Source: DASXRA01 sp036502575 (GTDB lineage Bacteria; Actinomycetota; Actinomycetes; Mycobacteriales; Jatrophihabitantaceae). Taken from it: DNA of 64,000 nucleotides. The position numbers were made by a program, and so were the translations under genes. The stretch spans positions 122,235-186,234 of the forward strand of contig DASXYL010000100.1 in the NCBI GenBank assembly GCA_036502575.1, written 5' to 3'. Numbering within the stretch: position 1 is the stretch's first letter; every line of letters begins with the position of its first letter. The notes beneath the pieces were generated by a model. The model was not told where the DNA came from. It worked only from the letters and a program-made list of their open reading frames with translations, and searched no databases. Shown piece after piece: positions 57,553 through 64,000 of the stretch.

Positions 57553-57785
57553 TAGCAATACGGCGCAAAGCATTCACCATTTCCAGATGGGTTTGCTTGA
57601 AGTCGACGGGCTGACCGGGCAGAGCACGATTGGTTGGCGCAATATCTCTTATCGGGACAGGTGAGCGTCTACGGCGGAACGCAGCAAATTCAAAAGCAAC
57701 ATTATTGCCCATCCTGCGCTACAGATGCCCGAGTAACCCGCACACGATCGAGGTAGCGACCGAACGCGGACGCTACACTGCCGCT
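57553..57785. other. Non-coding interval between two tetR genes
   Basis: 233 bp. The frame of the second TetR is open upstream to 57630 but without usable codon bias or ribosome site. CGCTACACTGCCGCTATG just before the second TetR start contains a TACACT -10-like box. Nothing else recognised. Confidence 0.5.
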
Positions 57786-58523
57786 ATGGCGTTTCGGCGG
57801 GCCGAGCAACCGACGCTAGCCCGAACAAAGACAGCCAGTGCCAGCACATCGCCGGCATCCGCATCCGCATCGCGCGTCGATCGGCGTCCGGTGGCCAGCG
57901 ACAGCGAGACGGATGCGGCCCACGGCCGAGAAGCTTTGCTCCGTGCGGCGCGCACGCTGTTTGCGGATAAAGGTTTCGCGCGCACCTCGGTTGCCGACAT
58001 CGTCGACTCAGCCGGGACGAGCGTCGGCTTGTTGTATTACCACTTCGGCAACAAGGAGCAGATCTTCGTAGCGCTCTGGCAGGAATATTACGACGCTCAG
58101 ATACGCGCGACACGAGGCGCCGTAGCGCGGGCACGAGCCGCCGGCGAATCAGACGGCGGCCAGCTTTTGATGGCGGGCATGCGGGCCTATCTGCAAGGCA
58201 CGTGGGCTTCGCGCGAAATCATCTCGATGCTCCATCTGCAGGATACGCCGCCGAATTTCCAGCCGATCTTGCAGCGGGCCACTCTCAATTGGTTGCGGCA
58301 GAACCGCGTGCTGCTCGCCGAGATGGATCCGGTCGTGGCCAAGGGGACGACGAGCGTCGTCATGGCCGGCCTGGGTGCGGTCCAGCGCGACCTGGGCCAC
58401 TGCAAGACCGACCGAGACGCCCACGTGGTGATCGACTGCGGCTTGCAGTTGCTGGGCGCGGTCGTGGACACAGCGCGAACGATGGGCTCGGCCAATCGCA
58501 CGGGAACCTCAGCCGCGCTGTAG
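57786..58523 (+). CDS. TetR-family regulator
   Basis: 245 aa. About 45 low-complexity N-terminal residues rich in Ser, Ala and Thr precede the HTH domain: REALLRAARTLFADKGFART then SVADIVDSAGTSVGLLYYHF. The C-terminal domain is helical with LLMAGMRAYLQGTWASREII. ATG 57786 is chosen; an upstream frame from 57630 lacks a ribosome-binding site. The next gene, an SDR, has a perfect inverted repeat in its promoter that this protein probably binds. Confidence 0.9.
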   Translation: MAFRRAEQPTLARTKTASASTSPASASASRVDRRPVASDSETDAAHGREALLRAARTLFADKGFARTSVADIVDSAGTSVGLLYYHFGNKEQIFVALWQEYYDAQIRATRGAVARARAAGESDGGQLLMAGMRAYLQGTWASREIISMLHLQDTPPNFQPILQRATLNWLRQNRVLLAEMDPVVAKGTTSVVMAGLGAVQRDLGHCKTDRDAHVVIDCGLQLLGAVVDTARTMGSANRTGTSAAL

Positions 58524-58548
58524 TTCGCCGGTCATGCGCACTCACTAT

Positions 58549-58562
58549 TGAACTGTCGTTCA
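58549..58562. promoter_or_regulatory. Perfect inverted repeat TGAACTGTCGTTCA, likely TetR operator
   Basis: Arms TGAAC/GTTCA with a 4-bp spacer, 22 bp before the SDR start at 58584 and 26 bp after the TetR stop. The dyad has the size and form of TetR-family sites. Confidence 0.65.
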
Positions 58563-58583
58563 TTTCCGTATATACCTCTTCGC

Positions 58584-59393
58584 ATGGATCTCGGGCTGCG
58601 TAACGCGAAGGTGGTCGTCAACGGTGGGTCGAAGGGAATGGGCCGAGCCGCCGCTGAGGTGATGGCGGCCGAAGGGGCCCTGGTCGCGGTGCTGGCCCGG
58701 ACCAAGGAAGACCTCGACGAGACGGGTGACGCGCTGCGGGACCTCGGCGCCGGCGATGTGATCGGCGTCCCGACCGACATCACCGATCGCACCCAGGTCG
58801 AATCGGCCTTCGCGGTGATCGCCGACCGATGGGGCTCGCTCAACGTGCTCGTCAACGCCACCGGCCCGGTGGATGTCGGCGTCGCCCGATTCGCCGACCT
58901 CGACGACGAAGAGTGGGCGGCCACGTTCGACATCGGCACCCTCGGCGCCGTCCGGTGCATTCGGGCCTCACTCCCGCTGCTGCGCGCGGCCGACTGGGCC
59001 CGGATCGTCAACGTGTCGGCCCACTCGACGAGGCGGCAGTCGCCCGACATCGTTGCCTACACGGCCGCCAAATCGGCCCTCACCAGCCTCAGCAAGAACC
59101 TGTCGTTGAGCCTGGCGCCCGAGGGCATCCTGGTGAATACCGTGTCGCCGGGTTCGTTCCTGTCGGCCGGACTGAAGGCCTACCTCGAGCGACTGCCGCC
59201 CGAGCGCGGCATCGATCCGAACGATCTCCACGACGCCATGCGGGTGATCACCGAGGACTACGGCCACCCCGCCCATCTCGGTCGGGCCGGCGATCCGAAA
59301 GAGATCGGCCCGGTGATCGCGTTCGTCGGATCCCGGCTCAACAGCTACATGACCGGCGCCGACATCAACGTCGACGGTGGCTCGGACTTCTGA
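58584..59393 (+). CDS. Short-chain dehydrogenase/reductase
   Basis: 269 aa. The glycine motif is NGGSKGMGRAAAEVMAAEGA, with Asn for the usual Thr; VNATGP replaces NNAG; Ser is in NVSAHSTRRQSP and YTAAK holds the catalytic pair. It ends YMTGADINVDGGSDF. ATG 58584 is used; the frame to 58548 covers the operator. Probably controlled by the upstream TetR, so its substrate may be the TetR ligand. Confidence 0.91.
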   Translation: MDLGLRNAKVVVNGGSKGMGRAAAEVMAAEGALVAVLARTKEDLDETGDALRDLGAGDVIGVPTDITDRTQVESAFAVIADRWGSLNVLVNATGPVDVGVARFADLDDEEWAATFDIGTLGAVRCIRASLPLLRAADWARIVNVSAHSTRRQSPDIVAYTAAKSALTSLSKNLSLSLAPEGILVNTVSPGSFLSAGLKAYLERLPPERGIDPNDLHDAMRVITEDYGHPAHLGRAGDPKEIGPVIAFVGSRLNSYMTGADINVDGGSDF

Positions 59394-59423
59394 AGGTCCC
59401 TGGCGCGGCTCTAGGCTGGTCAG

Positions 59424-60308
59424 GTGCGCTTGGTGTCGCTGTTGCCGTCAGCGACCGAGATCGTCTACGCGCTGGGGCTCGACGAGCAGCTGGTCGGGGT
59501 CAGCTTCGAGTGCGAGGAGCCGGCGCGGGCGCGGACCGAGAAGACGGTGGTCGTCGGTGGGCGCGACACGAGCGGGATGAGTCCGCGCGCCATCGACGAC
59601 TACGTTCGCGCGCAGCTGGCCGCCGGCCTGGATCTGTACACCCTGCACGCCGGTGCGCTGGCCGCGCTGCGTCCCGACGTGATCCTGACGCAGGACCTGT
59701 GCCGGGTGTGCGCCCTGCCGTCCGGTGAGGTCGAACGCGCGCTGGATCATCTCGGCTGCGACGCGGACGTCGTCACCCTCGACCCGCACACCCTGCCGGA
59801 CGTGCTCGAGTCGATCCTGACCGTGGGGCGCCGCACCGGCGCCGAACCGCGGGCGCGGGAGCTGGTGACGCGACTGCGCGAGCGGCTGGCGACCGTCGCC
59901 GAGCGCGTCGCCGGCCGGGCCCGGCCCCGGGTCGCGGTGGTGGAGTGGGTGGACCCGCCGTTTCGCGCCGGACACTGGGTACCCGATCTGGTCCGCGCGG
60001 CCGGCGGCGAACCGGTCTGCGCCCAGCCGGGGGTGCGGTCCACGCCGGCGACCTGGGGCGACTTCGCCGACAGCGATCCGGACGTCGTGCTGGTGGCGCC
60101 GTGCGGCTTTCACCTCGAGGCGGCCAGCGTGCAGGCTCGGGCCGTGGCCGCCGCCCTTCCCGGCTGCCCGGTCTGGGCCCTGGACGGCGACGCTCTGGTG
60201 GTCCGGCCGGGTCCGCGCCTGGTGACCGGCGTCGAGGTGATCGCGGCGATCTTGCACCCGGACGTTGTTCCCGGCCCGGCAACGGCCACCGCGGCCCGAG
60301 TGGCCTGA
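59424..60308 (+). CDS. BtuF-like cobalamin-binding protein, no signal peptide
   Basis: 294 aa. MRLVSLLPSATEIVYALGLD near 1 and LAALRPDVILTQDLCRVCAL near 78 match the BtuF-like periplasmic binding fold; the rest (VVEWVDPPFRAGHWVPDLVR, GVRSTPATWGDFADSDPDVV) follows the same family. There is no export signal, as in a known actinobacterial subfamily that is cytosolic. Ligand not shown. GTG start. Not linked to an ABC transporter here. Confidence 0.86.
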   Translation: MRLVSLLPSATEIVYALGLDEQLVGVSFECEEPARARTEKTVVVGGRDTSGMSPRAIDDYVRAQLAAGLDLYTLHAGALAALRPDVILTQDLCRVCALPSGEVERALDHLGCDADVVTLDPHTLPDVLESILTVGRRTGAEPRARELVTRLRERLATVAERVAGRARPRVAVVEWVDPPFRAGHWVPDLVRAAGGEPVCAQPGVRSTPATWGDFADSDPDVVLVAPCGFHLEAASVQARAVAAALPGCPVWALDGDALVVRPGPRLVTGVEVIAAILHPDVVPGPATATAARVA

Positions 60309-60326
60309 ACGAGAGCGGAGATCACC

Positions 60327-61241
60327 GTGACCGAATCGCCCGACGAATTCGCTTCCCTCGTCGAAGTCGCAGACGAACTCGGGCGCCCCGACGCGGCCAT
60401 CCCCCGCGTAACCCGGCAAGTGGTCGAGGTCGACGAGAACGAGCAGCTGAGCGTCATTGCGTGGGGCGAGACCACTCCGGAGCTGGTGTTCCTGCACGGC
60501 GGCGGGCAGAACGCGCACACCTGGGATCTCGTGGCCCTGGAACTCGGCCGCCCGGCTATCGCGATCGACCTGCCCGGTCACGGTCACTCGTCCTGGCGCG
60601 ACGACCGCGACTACAGCCCCGTCCGCAACGCCGTTGCCGTGGCGACCGCGATCGAGCAGCTGGCCCCGCACGCTGCCGGCGTGGTGGGCATGTCGTTGGG
60701 TGGGGCGACCACGATCCGGCTCGCGGCGACCCGGCCGGACCTGGTGCGACGAGCGGTACTGGTCGACGTCACGCCGGGCTCGGCGCGGGCCGCCACGCGC
60801 ATGACCAGGGAGCAGCGGGGCGCGACGGCGCTGATCGGCGGACCGCGAACCTTCGCCCGCCTCACCGAGATGACCGAGTTGGCGGTGCGGGCCTCGCCGC
60901 GGCGCCCGGCTTCGGCCGTCCGCCGCGGCGTCCTCCACAACGCGAGACAGCTGCCCGACGGTACCTGGACGTGGCGCTACGACCTGTTCGGCACCCAGGC
61001 CGTCACCTCCCAGCCGCAGTTCGAGTCGCTCTGGGACGACCTGGCCGCACTGACCAGGCCGACCCTGCTCGTCAAGGGCGGCGACAGCGCGTTCGTCACG
61101 AGCGACGACCTGGCCGAGGTAACCCGACGGCTGCCCACGATCCGCGTCGCGGTGGTGCCCGGCTCGGGCCACGCCGTCCAGAGCGATCAGCCCCAGGCGC
61201 TCGCCGACCTGCTCCGGGACTTCCTGGAGCTCCGACAATGA
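60327..61241 (+). CDS. Alpha/beta hydrolase
   Basis: 304 aa. LVFLHGGGQNAHTWDLVALE near 52 gives the oxyanion region, the nucleophile is Ser in GMSLGGATT near 119, and the catalytic His is in PGSGHAVQSD near 280. The acid is probably the Asp in LLVKGGDSAFV. About 45 residues precede the core. GTG with GGAG upstream. It overlaps the next LLM gene by 4 bp, so both likely act on one compound. Substrate unknown. Confidence 0.92.
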   Translation: MTESPDEFASLVEVADELGRPDAAIPRVTRQVVEVDENEQLSVIAWGETTPELVFLHGGGQNAHTWDLVALELGRPAIAIDLPGHGHSSWRDDRDYSPVRNAVAVATAIEQLAPHAAGVVGMSLGGATTIRLAATRPDLVRRAVLVDVTPGSARAATRMTREQRGATALIGGPRTFARLTEMTELAVRASPRRPASAVRRGVLHNARQLPDGTWTWRYDLFGTQAVTSQPQFESLWDDLAALTRPTLLVKGGDSAFVTSDDLAEVTRRLPTIRVAVVPGSGHAVQSDQPQALADLLRDFLELRQ

Positions 61242-62116
61242 AGATCCGCATCGCCGTCGGGCTGGGCGGGACTCAACTCAACGCCGAGGAGTTCGCCGCG
61301 ACTGTGGCCGACCTGGTCGATCTGCACTTCGACTCGCTGTGGGTGTCCGACGTCCTCACCGGTCCGGGACCCGACCCGCTGATCGCCTTGGCGACGGCCG
61401 CCCAGCTGACTCCGAAGCTCAAACTCGGCACCACCCTGGTGCTGCCCGGTCACAACGAGGTGCGGCTGGCCAAGTCGCTGGCCACCCTCGACGTGCTCGC
61501 ACGCGGACGCTTGCTGCTCACCTTCGTTCCCGGGCTGGCGCACGGACCCGAACGCAACGCGATCGGGGTCCCGGTGCGTGATCGAGCGGCGGCCATCGAA
61601 CGCACCATCCCGCGGTTGCGGCGCTGGTGGGCCGGCGAGGCGGTGGACGGGATCACCGTCTCGCCCCGCCCGATCCAGGACCCGCTCGAGATCTGGCTCG
61701 GCGGACTCGCGCCCGCGTCGTTGATGCGCTGCGGGCGGATCGCCGACGGCTGGCTCGGCGCGTCGTGCACGCCGGAGCAGGCCGGGGCGGCTCGGTCCAC
61801 GATCGAGGACGCCGCGGCGGACGCCGGCCGCGTCGTTGATCCCGAACATTTCGGCGTCAGCATCGCCTACAGCCATCGCCCCCTGGACGAGCAGCAAGTC
61901 GCGACCCTGGCCGCGCGGATGCGCGGCCGAGACACCGACCCGCGCGCCCTGGTACCGGTCGGCTACCCCGCGCTGCGCGAGAGCCTGCAATCGTTCATCG
62001 CGGTCGGCCTGTCGAAGTTCGTCGTTCGCCCGATGCCCGGGGCCGGCCCGGCCGAACGGCCCTGGCGCGACGAGCTCACCGACCTGGCCGCCGCCGTAGC
62101 CGATCTGCAGACCTGA
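61238..62116 (+). CDS. LLM-class F420-dependent oxidoreductase
   Basis: 292 aa. Starts MKIRIAVGLGGTQLNAEEFA; FDSLWVSDVLTGPGPDPLIA near 31, KLKLGTTLVLPGHNEVRLAK near 59, and EIWLGGLAPASLMRCGRIAD near 148. Short LLM form. ATG overlaps the hydrolase stop. The third such enzyme in the window; outside the operator-controlled region. Confidence 0.89.
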   Translation: MKIRIAVGLGGTQLNAEEFAATVADLVDLHFDSLWVSDVLTGPGPDPLIALATAAQLTPKLKLGTTLVLPGHNEVRLAKSLATLDVLARGRLLLTFVPGLAHGPERNAIGVPVRDRAAAIERTIPRLRRWWAGEAVDGITVSPRPIQDPLEIWLGGLAPASLMRCGRIADGWLGASCTPEQAGAARSTIEDAAADAGRVVDPEHFGVSIAYSHRPLDEQQVATLAARMRGRDTDPRALVPVGYPALRESLQSFIAVGLSKFVVRPMPGAGPAERPWRDELTDLAAAVADLQT

Positions 62117-62127
62117 GCGAGCAGCGC

Positions 62128-63519
62128 CTAGCTGCCGCCGGAGAGCGCGGTCAGCAGTGTCGCTCGTGCCGGTACCGCTGCCGGCGGCAACGACGCGTAC
62201 AACGCGGCGCCGCGATCGAGCAGTTCCTCGTCCTCGGCCAACCGATCCGGCGGGTCGAGCGCGTTGATCCGGCGGGCCACGGCCCGGAGTAGGTCGGGGT
62301 CGCCGGCCGATGCCCGGTAGACCACGAAGCGTAGGAACAGGGCCATGCTCTGCGTACGGTCCGTCACGTCCAACGGCTCGCCGGACCATAGCCGTAGCCG
62401 GTCCGCGTCCTCAGCGCTCACAGCGCGGAAGCGTTGCCGAACGTCCGCGCCGATCGCTGCGTCGAACGAAACCGCGAGATCGGACGGGTCCGTCGCGGCC
62501 GCGGCCAGGTCGGCCAGCCGAGCCCCTTGCGCCAGCGAGAGCGAGGCGCCGAAGGCGAACGTCGGGTTCGTGTGGCTCAGTGCGTCACCGAGCGGCACCA
62601 GCCCGGGCGCGACTGAGCGGTCGTGGTCGACGATCCGGCGCACGGTGTTACGCAACTGCCCCATCGGCAGCACCGAAGACGCGGGCACCGCGCCGGTCAG
62701 CCACGCGGCCATACCGGGCAACAGCCAGGCGACGCGGTCGAAGGCGGCAGCATCCCGGAGAGCGCGGAAGTCCTTGTCCCAGACCGGCACCATGACAGCG
62801 AGGGAAAAGGTGCGGTTGTCGCCCAGAAAAGTGGCGAACGCGAGATAGCCGATGTCGCCGCGTGGCCCACCCAGCAGTGAGGCGTATGCCGGCATCGCCT
62901 CCTCGTCGCGGACCCGGTAGTGGCGGCTGTAGTAGAGCAGCCCGCAGTCATTGCTCTGCGCCGGGAACGGCGATCTTCCCGCCGCGACAAGCCAGTCGGA
63001 CGCGTGAGTTCTGCGGCCGGCCGCGTCGAGCACCAGATCGGCTGCGACGGTCTCTCCGCCGTCCAGCACGACGCCGGCCACGGCTCCGGCCCGCACGGTA
63101 AGGCCCGTGACGTCGGCGATACGCACCTCGACGCGGTCTACGAGCGCCTCTCGCAGCGCGGCGTCGAATACCGGTCGCCGACAGGCGATGGTCGCCAGGT
63201 CCTCATCCCCGGGAAGTCGAGGGGTATCGCCGAGGAAGCTCGCCATGTTCACTTCGCCGGCGCCGGCGCCCACCACGGCGGCGTAGACGGATGGGAACCG
63301 GTCGCGCAACACCGTCCGGCCGAGGCCGAGGAAGTTGTGCGGCTGGCGGAACTGGCCCACGCCGGGACGATCCCACGTGTCGAACACCTCGTCAGCCGAC
63401 GATGCGGTTAGCGGCGGCGCGCCAGTGCGATCTACCACCACGACATCGTGCCCGTCCTGCGCGAACGCCAGACCTGCGGACGAGCCCGCCACACCTGCCC
63501 CGATCACCACGACCCGCAT
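62128..63519 (-). CDS. FAD-dependent oxidoreductase (monooxygenase/halogenase-like)
   Basis: 463 aa. N-terminal Rossmann motif MRVVVIGAGVAGSSAGLAFA and a second flavin motif GDALSHTNPTFAFGASLSLA near 300, as in p-hydroxybenzoate hydroxylase-like and tryptophan-halogenase-like flavoproteins; the halogenase WxWxIP motif is not seen. ADLVLDAAGRRTHASDWL near 160 is the usual core. ATG 63519; upstream GTG 63525 and further in-frame codons are possible. Function unknown. Confidence 0.87.
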   Translation of the reverse strand: MRVVVIGAGVAGSSAGLAFAQDGHDVVVVDRTGAPPLTASSADEVFDTWDRPGVGQFRQPHNFLGLGRTVLRDRFPSVYAAVVGAGAGEVNMASFLGDTPRLPGDEDLATIACRRPVFDAALREALVDRVEVRIADVTGLTVRAGAVAGVVLDGGETVAADLVLDAAGRRTHASDWLVAAGRSPFPAQSNDCGLLYYSRHYRVRDEEAMPAYASLLGGPRGDIGYLAFATFLGDNRTFSLAVMVPVWDKDFRALRDAAAFDRVAWLLPGMAAWLTGAVPASSVLPMGQLRNTVRRIVDHDRSVAPGLVPLGDALSHTNPTFAFGASLSLAQGARLADLAAAATDPSDLAVSFDAAIGADVRQRFRAVSAEDADRLRLWSGEPLDVTDRTQSMALFLRFVVYRASAGDPDLLRAVARRINALDPPDRLAEDEELLDRGAALYASLPPAAVPARATLLTALSGGS

Positions 63520-63588
63520 GGCCACCACGCTCCCGGCCGGAATGATCCTGGCTGGGCTCGGTCGGGACAAGAGGACGGGTCGAGACTG

Positions 63589-63780
63589 TCAGCGCACGAC
63601 CTTGGTGACTACCCAATGATGCTTGCCGAGGCGACGGGTTTGCTCGAATCCCTGGCTCTCGAACATCGCCACCGTGCCGTTGTGCAGAAACGACGCGGAC
63701 ACCGATCGACCGTCGACGTCTTCGAGCCGAGCGAAGTCCGACCAGGTGTTCTCGTCGAGAGGCCGCACCCTCAGGGCCAT
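63589..63780 (-). pseudogene. GNAT acetyltransferase remnant with internal deletion
   Basis: 63 codons. The first 20 residues (MALRVRPLDENTWSDFARLE) look like the start of a GNAT N-acetyltransferase of about 200 aa, and the last part (FLHNGTVAMFESQGFEQTRR, then LGKHHWVVTKVV) like the end of the same family. The acetyl-CoA-binding middle (RGxGxG/A motif) is missing. The join is in frame, so a short peptide may still be made, but no acetyltransferase activity is possible. Confidence 0.65.
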
Positions 63781-63798
63781 CACGACCCACTCCGTCTC

Positions 63799-64000
63799 TC
63801 AGGCGTAACAGGAGAGCGGCTGGCCGCCGTTGTAGTCGATCATGTCGAGCAGGGCCACCGGGAGATCGAGCTCCCCGGCCGTTCCGTCGAGGTCGTGGTA
63901 GGCGCGGTGCAGGTTGCCGACGATCCGCTCGTTGTCGAGCCAGTCGGCGTACTCGCCGAGATCGACCTCGCGGGCGGCCTGGAGCGGAGTCAGCCCGGCC
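63799..64000 (-). CDS. Probable MBL-fold hydrolase, C-terminal part only
   Basis: The reading frame enters from the right window edge and ends at the TGA at 63799. The visible 66 residues include GLTPLQAAREVDLGEYADWL and ERIVGNLHRAYHDLDG, which resemble the end of MBL-fold metallo-hydrolases of actinobacteria. The metal-binding HxHxDH region is outside the window, so this is a tentative call. Confidence 0.6.
   Translation of the reverse strand, partial: AGLTPLQAAREVDLGEYADWLDNERIVGNLHRAYHDLDGTAGELDLPVALLDMIDYNGGQPLSCYA

Noticed and set aside
59448..61238. 596-codon open frame opposite the BtuF-like and hydrolase genes
   Set aside because: Antisense shadow that spans two good plus-strand genes.
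1..64000. tRNA, rRNA, prophage or insertion-sequence genes
   Set aside because: I looked for tRNA-like clover-leaf arms, integrases and transposases and saw none that I could support.

Overview
The window is high-GC, densely packed actinobacterial DNA. Actinomycetota is supported by an Lsr2 nucleoid protein, several F420-type LLM oxidoreductases, two SDRs of the mycofactocin-coupled type, a [3Fe-4S] P450 ferredoxin of the CxxHxxC kind, an MmpL transporter, and many GTG starts with 4-bp stop/start overlaps. I cannot name the genus; a soil actinomycete fits.

From 1 to about 53.1 kb the window is one large catabolic island for a hydrophobic carboxylic acid or a compound oxidised to one. It encodes two cytochromes P450, a ferredoxin, two aldehyde dehydrogenases, three AMP-forming acyl-CoA ligases, seven acyl-CoA dehydrogenases (including two adjacent pairs resembling heteromeric FadE enzymes), three crotonases, three MaoC-type hydratases, seven short-chain dehydrogenases, two thiolases, two CoA-transferases, two thioesterases, a nitronate monooxygenase-like flavoprotein, an ACMSD-like amidohydrolase with a DUF2889 protein, three SnoaL/NTF2-like proteins and a branched-chain-type ABC importer whose binding protein lies 40 kb away. 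No steroid-ring genes (KstD, Hsa) are present, so the substrate is open; alicyclic, terpenoid or branched acids are plausible.

The strongest signal is regulatory. Each of the roughly 25 transcription units between 1 and 53.1 kb has in its promoter an AT-rich element with a core close to TTAnCTGA, often followed by a second AACT 9 bp on (for example ACTGAATAAACT). I count 18 copies. None is seen after 53.14 kb. A GntR/FadR-type regulator at 24.6 kb is the only regulator inside the island and carries a copy in its own promoter, so it is the leading candidate for a single regulator of the whole island.

From 53.4 kb the content changes to lsr2, a DoxX-like membrane protein, an MmpL/TetR divergent pair with four 22-23 bp iterons between them, a second TetR followed by an SDR with a perfect inverted repeat in its promoter, a BtuF-like protein, an alpha/beta hydrolase with an LLM oxidoreductase, an FAD monooxygenase-like protein, a GNAT remnant, and the 3' end of what looks like an MBL-fold hydrolase.

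Three families of palindromic intergenic repeats occur, mostly between convergent genes: A (two copies), B (three copies) and C (one full copy and one half copy).
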